From assembly GCF_002216685.1 (NCBI RefSeq), contig NZ_CP022353.1:930001-994000 (forward strand): DNA of 64,000 bases, given 5' to 3'. The stretch's first letter is position 1. Each line of letters starts with the position of its first letter. The notes beneath the pieces were generated by a model, which had not been told where the DNA came from, ran no database searches, and worked only from the letters and a program-made list of their open reading frames with translations. The stretch is from Vibrio tarriae (lineage in GTDB: Bacteria > Pseudomonadota > Gammaproteobacteria > Enterobacterales > Vibrionaceae). Positions 8,956-16,649 of the stretch are shown here, one piece after another. The translations under genes and the position numbers were made by a program.

Positions 8956-10023
8956 ATGGATATCTCACTTAAATTGCTACCTGAACTTCCAATAGGAATT
9001 AAACACGGAGTGGGTGGAATTATAGGTCACAAGTTATATGCAGGGCTTGGTAGTTCTGGAAATGCTTTTTTTGTTTTAGACCTAAAAGATATGAATAGTG
9101 GTTGGAAGTCTTCTGCTGATTTTCCTGGAATTGCTCGAAATGATGCTGCCTATACAGTCTGTGGTAACAAGCTTTATGTTTTTTCAGGTGCAGGGATAGA
9201 GGGCAATAACAGCTTTCCAACAGTTTTAATGGATGGTTATATATTTGATAGTCAAATCAATCAATGGACACGATTAGAGAGAACACTTCCTACCGGCTTT
9301 CTTGGTGCATCTTGTTGTAGTCTATCACCGACGGAGATCATTTTTTTCGGAGGGTATGATAAGGATACTTTTAATAATTTCCTTTCTGATTTGTCAATGA
9401 TTGATGTAAAAAATGATCCTCATAAGCATAAAGATCTTATGACGAAATTTATGTCTCAACCAATAGATAACTATAATTGGAATAGAAATATTTGGTCATT
9501 TACACCATGCAATGAACACTGGTCAGTTCTTGGTGAAAACCAATTTAAGCCTAATTGTGGTTCTGGAATAATTCATAAAAACAACGTTGTAACTTTGATT
9601 GAAGGGGAAGTGAAGCCTGGTCTGAGAAGTTTGGAGACTAAGCGCTACTTTTTTAAAGAAGGAAAACTGGAATATTCTGAGAGTTGTGCATCTATTGTTG
9701 ATATAAGTAAAAGCCATGAGGGGCTAGCAGGGCATTTTTTCGGTGAAATTGACAATAATATAATTGTTATTGGAGGTGCATATTTTATTGGTAGTCAAAA
9801 CACCTCTATAAAAGGAAATTTATATGCCCATAATGGCCTCATCAAACACTTTAGTTCACATATTTGGGTTTTTGATGGTACATCCTGGGAGAATAAAGGC
9901 CAATTAGACGCAGGTATTGCCTATGGTGTTTCCGCTTCAAACGGAAAAGCTATGTATGTATTAGGGGGAGAGAACTCTAATGGTGACGCAATAACAACAT
10001 GTTTATCATTATTAATAGATTGA
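8956..10023 (+). CDS. nanM: Kelch-repeat protein, probable N-acetylneuraminate mutarotase
   Basis: A 355-residue protein with recurring kelch blades: gly-gly or gly-ala pairs after beta strands, as in LYVFSGAGIEGN, IIFFGGYDKD, IIVIGGAYFIG and MYVLGGENSNG. NanM/YjhT proteins are six-bladed propellers that convert alpha- to beta-sialic acid. Neighbourhood with nanR and nanA supports that role. Unlike periplasmic E. coli NanM there is no convincing signal peptide (MDISLKLLPELPIGIKHG), so it may act in the cytoplasm. AGGG lies eight bases before the ATG. Confidence 0.8.
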   Translation: MDISLKLLPELPIGIKHGVGGIIGHKLYAGLGSSGNAFFVLDLKDMNSGWKSSADFPGIARNDAAYTVCGNKLYVFSGAGIEGNNSFPTVLMDGYIFDSQINQWTRLERTLPTGFLGASCCSLSPTEIIFFGGYDKDTFNNFLSDLSMIDVKNDPHKHKDLMTKFMSQPIDNYNWNRNIWSFTPCNEHWSVLGENQFKPNCGSGIIHKNNVVTLIEGEVKPGLRSLETKRYFFKEGKLEYSESCASIVDISKSHEGLAGHFFGEIDNNIIVIGGAYFIGSQNTSIKGNLYAHNGLIKHFSSHIWVFDGTSWENKGQLDAGIAYGVSASNGKAMYVLGGENSNGDAITTCLSLLID

Positions 10024-10049
10024 TTTTTACATAAAAATATATATTTTCG

Positions 10050-10416
10050 TTAGCTAGGTGAATGTATCAAAAGTGTTGAAATTGTTGTGTTCTCATCAAT
10101 CCCCAAGGTAAGGGCGTTGATGAGAGCTTTCTTAAATGATTTTCTTAGTATCAAGTTTGAAGTGCAACGATCAGCGATAATATCCAACAAAACATTCCTC
10201 AGGTGTTTGAAAGCCCAGATCCAAAAACAGTACGGCAAACATTTCGTGCTCATATCCAGCAAGTTTACAGCGCAAGTATTCCGTGGTGTTTTCCGTACGT
10301 GCAAAGGTTTCACCGCGCACATAACGCTGTTCAAGGATCTCTGCTGCTTCTTCCAGTACTCGATGCTCATAAGCTCGTTGCGAGAGTAGATAGCGGTGGC
10401 GAGGTAAATGAGTCAT
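10050..10416 (-). pseudogene. Truncated RadC-family (JAB domain) gene
   Basis: Starting at 10416 behind AAGGAG, about 60 codons read as a RadC/YkfG-type protein (AAEILEQRYVRGE, KLAGYEHEMFAVLFLD), then the frame changes and stops at 10171. Weak similarity continues in other frames toward 10050, including a possible relic of the AHNHPSG metal motif read as LLIHSP. An intact member has about 155-165 residues. In the reference VPI-2 a radC-like gene lies next to the AlpA/VefA gene, as here. The exact lesion cannot be fixed without an alignment. Confidence 0.65.
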
Positions 10417-10559
10417 AGCCTGCTCCTTAACAATAGTGGGAAGGTTCACAGTGATGACATATATCTAAATTGGCTTTGAATATAGGTAAGGGACTGATTT
10501 AACTATTTTTTACAGAGTCAGTTCATCCCATGGGACAACAAGGCATAGGAGAACATCCC

Positions 10560-10736
10560 ATGAGATTTCTGAAACTAAAAGAAGTAATGGAAAAGACCGC
10601 ACTAAGCCGTTCAGCAATTTACCGCAAGATGAATGATGGCGAGTTTCCACAGTCGGTGAGCTTGGGAGAAAGAGCTATTGCCTGGGTGGAAAGCGAAGTG
10701 GATGAGTGGATGGACTTTTGTCTTAAACAGCGATGA
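10560..10736 (+). CDS. vefA: AlpA/VefA-type excision factor
   Basis: A 58-residue AlpA-family winged helix: MRFLKLKEVMEKTALSRSAIYR recognises DNA, followed by NDGEFPQSVSLGERAIAWVESEVDEWM. VefA is one of two recombination directionality factors described for VPI-2; it favours excision by IntV2. I chose the ATG at 10560 because AGGAGA lies seven bases upstream; the in-frame ATG at 10530 has no ribosome site. The integrase is about 49 kb away at the other end of the island. The second factor, VefB, is not seen in the window. Confidence 0.85.
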   Translation: MRFLKLKEVMEKTALSRSAIYRKMNDGEFPQSVSLGERAIAWVESEVDEWMDFCLKQR

Positions 10737-10831
10737 TGGCGTGATTATACATGCGTCATGTACTATAGCTGAGAGTGTAAGGTGCCTGATTTGTCAATGT
10801 GAGTTCTGGTTTGAAACGGTTGACGAGAAAT

Positions 10832-10865
10832 AAGCTGATAGCATCATTTGATGTGCTATCAGCTT
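10832..10865. terminator. Strong hairpin between vefA and the nanH remnant
   Basis: Perfect 12-base arms AAGCTGATAGCA and TGCTATCAGCTT with a ten-base loop. It lies between convergent genes and probably ended nanH transcription, and possibly that of vefA. Confidence 0.75.
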
Positions 10866-10883
10866 TAACACGTTAAGCTGCTC

Positions 10884-11563
10884 TTAGTTTTGCGATAAGG
10901 TCAGCTTCTGTTTTAGCAATGTGATAGGCAGACGAAGAATTCGCATATTTGAATTATCCGTTTCAACAATGACAATCGCATTTTCCGAATCCAATTGATA
11001 AATATCAGAATATACCGATGCACCATTAACAAGTTGAATTGGTCCTTTCCATGTCACCTCTTCATCGAAGCTAAACCATAAGCCTAGATTTTGCATGCCA
11101 TTGGTCCCAGCAGGGCTTCCTTGTGGGTTAGTAAAGAGTAAGAAATGGCTACCGTCACTTTGCTCGAACCGAGTAATAGAAGCATCAACGGTACCAGTAC
11201 TGATATTGCTAAAGACGTTAGCGTTGTTAGCCTCAAGTAGGCTCCACGTGATTCCACCATCTTTACTCAAAAATTGCTGGCGTGGGCTATAGTTCACACC
11301 ATTAACGATTTGGTTAAAATCAAGGCGTGCAGTAAGGAGTAGATCACCGTTTTGGAGTTCAATCATATCAGCTTCACTAGGTTCGAGAGTTCTAGGATAC
11401 TCGAACTCTTCCAGCGAAAGGGGATAGGGAGTGTTGAAGCGGCTTGCCAGTTTGAACCGCCATCATCACTGTAAATAGACATGACGTTCAAGAAGAAACG
11501 ATCAAGCTGCCGTTTTGGCTGCCACTGATATTTTGTTGTCGAGTAAGGGTTATGCCATGACAA
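10884..11563 (-). pseudogene. nanH: Sialidase nanH, 3' fragment with lesions
   Basis: This encodes the C-terminal quarter of V. cholerae neuraminidase, almost identical to the NanH sequence as I remember it, through to the native end (MRILRLPITLLKQKLTLSQN). Homology begins near 11563 with the frame reading GITLTRQQNISGSQNG. A short deletion removes the LIYPAIV segment and changes frame near 11525. A second lesion is a single missing A near 11385: the expected GAAACTCTC is GAACTCTC. Asp-box motifs (SDDGGSNW, SKDGGITW, SFDEEVTW) are visible. The rest of the catalytic domain and the signal peptide are absent, so no sialidase can be made. Confidence 0.93.
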
Positions 11564-11955
11564 CATGCTTATCGTTAATAATAAATTAATTCTTAAATAA
11601 ACTATAAGTTATTCTTACAGGTAGTTTGGGAGACAATTGGGCACTTAGCGGTTATTCATTAATCTAGAAGATAAATGAGCCAAGGCCCATTAAGGTTTTG
11701 CTATGATATTATAACTTAGTTATTTTGTTGTGAATATTAAGAGTGATATTCGAGTGAAAGTTAATATAACAGATCAGATCGTAGAATCAAGACTGAGTTT
11801 CATCGATTTCATAATGAAGTCCTGCTACACCTAACATAACTACCTACTGTTCTGATGTTATTTATAAATATAATTTGACGTCTCTAAATAGATAAATAAA
11901 TTCACCATTATATAAAAATTGTAAAATAAATTATATGAGGCGGCTAAAAATTAAT
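11564..11955. other. Intergenic stretch without a gene
   Basis: About 390 AT-rich bases between the nanH remnant and the OB-fold gene. I see no plausible coding frame, RNA gene or clear repeat. It should contain the junction between the VPI-2 nan block and the T3SS-associated block. Confidence 0.6.
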
Positions 11956-12342
11956 TCATATATTTTGGTTTATTTTCTGTAAATCCAATATCTCAAGGCT
12001 CATAGCTTTTGATTTTTTGTTTACAATTCCTATTATTTTGACTTTATTTCCAGACTTTGACAGATTTTTTAATTCACTCTCATCTTTTGGAGAAAGATAA
12101 ACTAAACCTGTTTCGTCAATAAGTACATAATGATCGCTTTTTTTATCCCATGATATCTTACCAAACAATATAACCTCAGCACGGTTAGAGAAACTATTTT
12201 TCTCAACAAGACTATATGCATTAGTTATACCTCTACTGAATATTTGGTTAGCATGTAGAACAGATGGTGTACATGATAAAATAACAATAGTTAAAATATT
12301 TAATTTAGTAGTGAGTAATATAGATAAAATTCTACTGATCAT
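11956..12342 (-). CDS. Small secreted OB-fold (BOF/YgiW-type) protein
   Basis: A 128-residue protein with a long N-terminal hydrophobic segment (about residues 6-28, LLTTKLNILTIVILSCTPSVLHA) that looks like a signal peptide. The mature part matches the bacterial OB-fold (BOF, DUF388) pattern: VILFGKISWDKKSDHYVLIDETG, then VKIIGIVNKKSKAMSLEILDL. Such periplasmic proteins are linked to stress tolerance and cationic peptide resistance in enterobacteria; the role here is not known. It stands alone and is AT-rich like the rest of the island. Confidence 0.7.
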   Translation of the reverse strand: MISRILSILLTTKLNILTIVILSCTPSVLHANQIFSRGITNAYSLVEKNSFSNRAEVILFGKISWDKKSDHYVLIDETGLVYLSPKDESELKNLSKSGNKVKIIGIVNKKSKAMSLEILDLQKINQNI

Positions 12343-12749
12343 AGATGTATAACCTCGAAATTATTCTTTAATTAATTTAATATTTAATAACTCTATAATC
12401 TAAATTTATTGAGATGTTGATGTGTATATTAAATGGAATCTGTAATTAAAATTACAATGTGCGATTTATGATTAAACTTGATAATTTATGAAAAAACATT
12501 ACGAAAATTAAATCCGTTTGGGGTATTTTATTTTGTGATAATAATTGGTTTGCTAAAGACAAATGTGGAATGAAAAAAGGCTGCACAGAGTTTTCCTGCT
12601 GTGTTGTCATGATGAGATTTGTAAATAATTTACTCTAAAATCAGCGCTTTATCGGCTGTGCAGACTTGGTTTTAATATTGTGTATTTTTTATTTACCATA
12701 GGGTGAGAGAGAGCTCTCTGATTTTTAATAAGAACTTTAAGAGGGTAAT
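12343..12749. other. Intergenic region without a gene
   Basis: About 400 bases, very AT-rich, between a leftward gene and a rightward gene remnant. I see no open frame of note. A 12-base palindrome AGAGAGCTCTCT lies at 12708-12719; its core recurs twice near 14.5 kb. The interval should contain promoters for both neighbours. Confidence 0.5.
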
Positions 12750-12898
12750 ATGAGACTTAAAAATTTTTTCAATTATTAGCTACTGCATTAGTAACTAGTG
12801 TCCTCCTAATAGGATGTAAGTCTGGTTTTAATGAAAATCTTAATAGCAATAAGGAAAGTATTGCTAATCAAGATAAGCTTTGTTGCGTAAAAGAATAA
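12750..12898 (+). pseudogene. Lipoprotein gene remnant with a T-tract frameshift
   Basis: The ATG at 12750 follows GAGGGTA and opens MRLKNFFNY before a stop. Adding one T to the six-T run at 12764-12769 restores a lipoprotein signal peptide: MRLKIFFQLLATALVTSVLL followed by the lipobox IGC, then about 25 polar residues. That frame runs into the IS-like end at 12877 and stops at 12896. The gene therefore looks both frameshifted and truncated by an insertion. The encoded protein cannot be identified from so short a piece. Confidence 0.5.
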
Positions 12899-13036
12899 TC
12901 TACTTCATCTGTGATTCCTCAAGCGGTAACATGCCCATTAATGCCTTATCGCTTGGTAGATAGCTGGAATCATCGAATAATTTTGTTCTGAATTTTGGCT
13001 CCGATTCTTCGTGAATTCACTATTACGCAACAAGGA
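12877..13036. mobile_element. Remnant of an insertion sequence with terminal inverted repeats
   Basis: The left end GCTTTGTTGCGTAA and the right end, read on the other strand as CCTTGTTGCGTAA, form imperfect terminal inverted repeats like those of the IS903 group of IS5 elements. Only about 160 bases lie between them and no transposase frame remains, so it is an internally deleted relic. The family call is tentative. Confidence 0.45.
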
Positions 13037-13141
13037 CTAGTAAATATGCATGTTGGTAGATCTTTCTGATCTCACAAGGTGACGAATTTGCTTATTCATC
13101 ATGTATTGCTCCTATTGAAAGATAGATTATTAAATGCGATC

Positions 13142-13173
13142 AAAAAACAGCCAACTTATGTTGGCTGTTTTTT
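13142..13173 (-). terminator. Rho-independent terminator
   Basis: Fourteen-base arms AAAAAACAGCCAAC and GTTGGCTGTTTTTT with a TTAT loop lie directly after the stop at 13176, ending the leftward transcription unit. Confidence 0.85.
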
Positions 13174-13175
13174 GA

Positions 13176-13568
13176 TTATTTTGAATGATCGATACACTTC
13201 TGACGGATAAGTTTTGGTCTAGGATGATCATTCTTAGATGAAGAAACGGTGATCTTATCGGATTTTTCTAGATCGACCTCTAATTCCGCACCAAAACCGG
13301 CAAAATTAGCTTCAATATTTACATTCCTTTCTTTTCCATCTTTCTTATATCCTAAGCCTGCACTTAAAAGAGGTGTATGTATTTTAATTTTGAATCCTTT
13401 TAATTTGAAACCATCAATTTCATCAAAATTTGGTAAATGGGTAATAGGAGTACTATGTTTTTCTACACACTTTACCATTAATATATTGGGTGAGCTTAAT
13501 GAATGAGAAAGCGTTGGTATAGTTGGGATTTTTTGAATATCGGGCATTGAAAAGCTTCTACTAATCAT
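13176..13568 (-). CDS. Unrecognised protein, effector candidate
   Basis: I do not recognise this protein of about 130 residues. The ATG at 13568 follows GGAG by five bases; a longer frame reaching 13658 has no ribosome site. The N-terminus is polar and rich in serine, proline and isoleucine (MISRSFSMPDIQKIPTIPTL), which suits a type III secretion signal. The middle is a beta-rich stretch (FKLKGFKIKIHTPLLSAGLGY, then NVNIEANFAGFGAELEVDL). It is the last gene of a leftward group of three unknown AT-rich genes and is followed by a strong terminator. An effector role is inferred from context only. Confidence 0.55.
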   Translation of the reverse strand: MISRSFSMPDIQKIPTIPTLSHSLSSPNILMVKCVEKHSTPITHLPNFDEIDGFKLKGFKIKIHTPLLSAGLGYKKDGKERNVNIEANFAGFGAELEVDLEKSDKITVSSSKNDHPRPKLIRQKCIDHSK

Positions 13569-13596
13569 GCTATCTCCAATTGGGTTTTTTGAGGTT

Positions 13597-14379
13597 CTAA
13601 ATGATTTTGTACTTTTTGAAAATAATATCATTAATATTGATATTACAATCATTATCAATGATTATTACTATTTTACAGTTAATTCCTATGACATTTTTTA
13701 GTCCTAGTTGTGAACTGAGCTCTTTTATATAATCTATGTCAACATTATTTGTGTTAAATGAACACTCATAGCGTATGTTATTTTTTTCATCTATATTAAT
13801 GATAAATTTCTGTGATTCGCTGATAAATTTTCCAGCCAGTTCAGCACTTGAAAGATCTGGTATGTTTGAGTCTGAAATAAATATGTTTTTATTATGCTGT
13901 ATAAAACTATTGTAGTTAAGAATAAAAGTGATGAGGTTCTGACATGCAATGGAAGATAGTACATTAAATTGTTCTTCAGACAAACATGAACGTAAGTCTC
14001 TGATTATTTTTTCCTTTTGTCTTTCCATCCCATATTCATTAAGTGATTTTTTTATTTGAGCATTAATCAATGTTCTATCTTTTAAACTGATAGAATAATC
14101 GGCTCTTAGAACATCCTTCTCTAGATTGCCTGAAAACAAAGAGTTTTTCTGACCAAATGCAATTTTTATATTGTCGATAAATGAAGTATATCGGTGATTA
14201 TTATTGAATAATTTTGTCAGAAAGTTGGGTGCTTTTTTAGATGACTCGCCTCTAAGATTAAATATTCTTCTTATGTCAAGTTTAATTGTTGGTTTTTGCG
14301 TTACTTCACTATTATGCTGTATATAAAATGCTGATTGTACTTTCGATATTCCTAGCATAAATTTAAACTCATAGTTCAT
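13597..14379 (-). CDS. Unrecognised 260-residue protein, effector candidate
   Basis: Not recognised. The ATG at 14379 is behind GAGGTGG, and that ribosome site lies inside a perfect hairpin (14382-14412). The product is largely alpha-helical and polar, without signal peptide or membrane segment. Lysine, asparagine and isoleucine are abundant. A central helical region (KDVLRADYSISLKDRTLINAQIKKS, split here as three helices) is followed by a beta-rich end (VIGINCKIVIIIDND). Its position at the island edge, low GC and cytosolic appearance suggest a secreted effector or its relative, but no catalytic motif is visible. Confidence 0.5.
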   Translation of the reverse strand: MNYEFKFMLGISKVQSAFYIQHNSEVTQKPTIKLDIRRIFNLRGESSKKAPNFLTKLFNNNHRYTSFIDNIKIAFGQKNSLFSGNLEKDVLRADYSISLKDRTLINAQIKKSLNEYGMERQKEKIIRDLRSCLSEEQFNVLSSIACQNLITFILNYNSFIQHNKNIFISDSNIPDLSSAELAGKFISESQKFIINIDEKNNIRYECSFNTNNVDIDYIKELSSQLGLKNVIGINCKIVIIIDNDCNININDIIFKKYKII

Positions 14380-14381
14380 TA

Positions 14382-14412
14382 ATGCCACCTCAATAATAAT
14401 TAGAGGTGGCAT
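14382..14412 (-). promoter_or_regulatory. Hairpin enclosing the ribosome binding site of the 14379 gene
   Basis: On the leftward mRNA, ATGCCACCTC pairs perfectly with GAGGTGGCAT across an 11-base AT-only loop. The 3' arm contains the ribosome site and ends two bases before the ATG. No T-run follows. This fits translational control by occlusion. Confidence 0.6.
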
Positions 14413-14437
14413 GTGAATAATAATATTTAAAAGATCA

Positions 14438-14779
14438 CTATATAGAAAAAGAAACAGTTTGAGCAGATCTATTATCCGTCATTTTTTGCTCTGAGAGCTC
14501 TCTATTATAAATTTCTATTAATAACTTATTTCTTGTTCTTATCTTTTCGTAAATGCGCTCGGTTTTTAGGAACATCTCTTGTACATCGTTGGCAAATTGC
14601 TCATTACATACGTAAGGGATTGGAGAGCTCTCTATCCTACTTATTTTTGCTCTATCGCGGGAATTCTTTATATTAACAATAAATTTTGCAAGTTCTCTAT
14701 CCCCTACTTTTAATGCAGAGGTCGCAGACATGCAGTGCTTTGCTTTGAAATTGTGAAACATAAACGCTATTTTATTCAT
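14438..14779 (-). CDS. Unrecognised 113-residue helical protein
   Basis: Not recognised. A polar, basic, mostly helical protein without signal peptide or membrane helix; segments such as EQFANDVQEMFLKTERIYEKI and LLIEIYNRELSEQ look amphipathic. The N-terminus (MNKIAFMFHNFKAKHCMSATS) could serve as a type III signal. It precedes the 14379 gene by 58 bases on the same strand and could be a partner or chaperone of that protein. Two palindromic GAGAGCTCTC motifs fall inside it. The start follows GAATCAGCTAGAG, a weak ribosome site. Confidence 0.45.
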   Translation of the reverse strand: MNKIAFMFHNFKAKHCMSATSALKVGDRELAKFIVNIKNSRDRAKISRIESSPIPYVCNEQFANDVQEMFLKTERIYEKIRTRNKLLIEIYNRELSEQKMTDNRSAQTVSFSI

Positions 14780-14996
14780 CTCTAGCTGATTCCTTTATAG
14801 TCTGACTCTGATAGAGTACAGATGAAATTAAAAAGTCGCCAAACGAATAATTATTACAATTTGCGGTGTGGGATTTCATGATTTTTCATAGATTAAAGGT
14901 GGGAGGGAGTGTTGAATTTTTCTTGAGGCTGACTAGATAATCGCAAAGCTATAGCATGTATATGGCTTTTGATAACTGATAGATATTGGAGTAACC

Positions 14997-15154
14997 ATGA
15001 ATGTTTTATCTCATCAAGCAGCTGCTACTGACAGCGTGAGTTTAAATGAACGTTTAGATGGTAGTTTGTATAAATTAGATATCAGAGTGTCAGTAACAAT
15101 AGTGCTATGACGCCTCCACTGCTACCTAAGAAACCGCATCGTTATCCGGTCTAG
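14997..15154 (+). pseudogene. Possible effector gene relic
   Basis: An ATG with GGAG five bases upstream opens 37 codons (MNVLSHQAAATDSVSLNERL and more) before a stop at 15108. Reading one base differently through about 15090, the sequence goes on as NNSAMTPPLLPKKPHRYPV and stops. The polar start and proline-rich continuation resemble the N-terminal region of type III effectors. It is too short to identify and could be chance. Confidence 0.3.
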
Positions 15155-15302
15155 ATAAATTTACAGATATTGGAAATTCCTTGAAGTTAGATACAAGAGT
15201 CATATAAGCCATTGAACTCTTATTCTAGTTATAATAAAGAGAATAAACCATATCCAAACCCAGGAGTGGGGTTAGCTAAGTCCCCAGCCTAAGAGAGATA
15301 GA

Positions 15303-16073
15303 ATGATTAATAATATTTACTACTATGATAGTGATCCTGGCAATTTTATGGGAAAGCCGGTAATTTTATTTTTACACGGTTTTTTTATGAATCATCAGAT
15401 GTTCCATCACCAGATTGAGTATTTTTCTGAGAGTTTCAGGATAATTGCGCCCGATTTTAAATGTTTTGGAAAGTCCGCACCAAAAGTTGAACAAAATAGA
15501 TTCAATGAATGGGTTGATGATATAATAAACCTGCTCAATACATTGCAAGTTGAAAGCTACTGTGTTGTCGGGATGTCTATGGGGGGATATGTTGCTCAAA
15601 GGCTTTGTGTAGAGGATAAACACAGGATACTAAAGGCTGTGTTTATATCTACACAAGCTGATAAAGATAATCCAGAAACCATTGAGCAATATCTTACCCT
15701 TGTTAATAATTGGGGGGATTTTTCATTAAGAGAAAATATTATATCCTCCTTAAAGGAAAGTTTTTTCGGTAAATGTTCAAAAGAAAGCGAATATTGGGAA
15801 GAGTTATGGATAGGTTATGATGATAGAATATTATCATCAGCGATGAAATCTATGATCTCTCGTGATGATTTTATATCACAACTTAAAAATATCAAATGCC
15901 CTGTGTTAATTTTACATGGAGATAAAGATCAAGGAATTCCAGTTAGTTCAGCGAGAAAAATGCATAAGGAGCTAATAAATTCAAAACTAAGGCTAATTAT
16001 TGATGGAAGACATGCTATCAATATAACTCATCATGAGATAGTTAATGCAGAAATAGATTTATTCTTTAAATAA
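15303..16073 (+). CDS. Alpha/beta hydrolase
   Basis: A 256-residue alpha/beta-hydrolase-fold protein. The oxyanion-hole motif is FLHGFF at residues 24-29, the nucleophile elbow is GMSMG near residue 92, and the acid and base appear in HGDKDQGIP and GRHAINITH near the C-terminus. All triad members are therefore present. There is no signal peptide, so it is cytoplasmic or possibly secreted by another route. Substrate is unknown; esterase and lactonase relatives share this layout. It stands alone, AT-rich, and shares a bidirectional terminator with the convergent hemolysin pseudogene. Confidence 0.85.
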   Translation: MINNIYYYDSDPGNFMGKPVILFLHGFFMNHQMFHHQIEYFSESFRIIAPDFKCFGKSAPKVEQNRFNEWVDDIINLLNTLQVESYCVVGMSMGGYVAQRLCVEDKHRILKAVFISTQADKDNPETIEQYLTLVNNWGDFSLRENIISSLKESFFGKCSKESEYWEELWIGYDDRILSSAMKSMISRDDFISQLKNIKCPVLILHGDKDQGIPVSSARKMHKELINSKLRLIIDGRHAINITHHEIVNAEIDLFFK

Positions 16074-16084
16074 TTTACAGATTT

Positions 16085-16104
16085 AAGAGCCCTATAGGGC
16101 TCTT
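16085..16104. terminator. Bidirectional terminator
   Basis: The perfect palindrome AAGAGCCCTATAGGGCTCTT is followed by ATTTTT on the plus strand. It lies between the convergent hydrolase gene and the hemolysin pseudogene. Confidence 0.8.
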
Positions 16105-16108
16105 ATTT

Positions 16109-16649
16109 TTAACTTTGCTCAAGGCACTGAGATAGTGTTTTATTATTTGCGATACACATAGTAATCACATGACCGTTACCACTTTCATAGGCTTCAGTTG
16201 TAACAAAATAATCTGGAGTTTCATCAACCATCCTAATATGAGGGATAATATTACTTTCATCCTCACCCACAAAGCTTTCAACACTGAATAATCATGTTTT
16301 AATGTACCTGCAGAGACTTTTGAGTAAGTTGTTGCATATCCATCTCTATATCCAGAAAGTGTAGCCATAGTATACGGATTCCCATTGATAGAAACTGTAA
16401 TGAAAGCTGTCATCCATTTATATCCAGAGGTGGAGAATATAGCTTGCTTATTCACTTCTCTACTTGGTAGTCTTTTAATATCACGATAGCTCCAATAGTC
16501 TTTTGTATAAACTTCAACGTCACTTGTTGTATTACGTACTACAAAAATAATTTCGTCACTTCCAGGAGAAGGAAAAGGAATAGAAGGGAGCTCAATAGCA
16601 TGCGCATGGAAGGAAAGAGCAGCAGAAATTAAAAAAGTTTTTTAATCAT
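16109..16649 (-). pseudogene. Decayed thermostable direct hemolysin (tdh/trh) family gene
   Basis: Read across two one-base deletions, the frame encodes a TDH/TRH-like toxin. A signal peptide is restored by adding one T to the T run after codon 4, near 16632-16637 (MIKKLFLISAALSFHAHA). It is followed by IELPSIPFPSPGSDEIIFVV, close to the TDH start FELPSVPFPAPGSDEI. Then come IFSTSGYKWMTAFITVSING, YTMATLSGYRDGY and, after a second deletion near 16280, SFVGEDES, VDETPDYFVTTEAYESG and MCIANN with a second cysteine near the end. These match TDH and TRH landmarks, including the two disulfide cysteines. TDH forms tetrameric pores in host membranes. This copy should be inactive. Comparison is from memory. 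Confidence 0.88.

Noticed and set aside
10087..10418. Plus-strand open frames across the radC remnant
   Set aside because: They are antisense to a recognisable RadC N-terminus that has a proper ribosome site on the minus strand.
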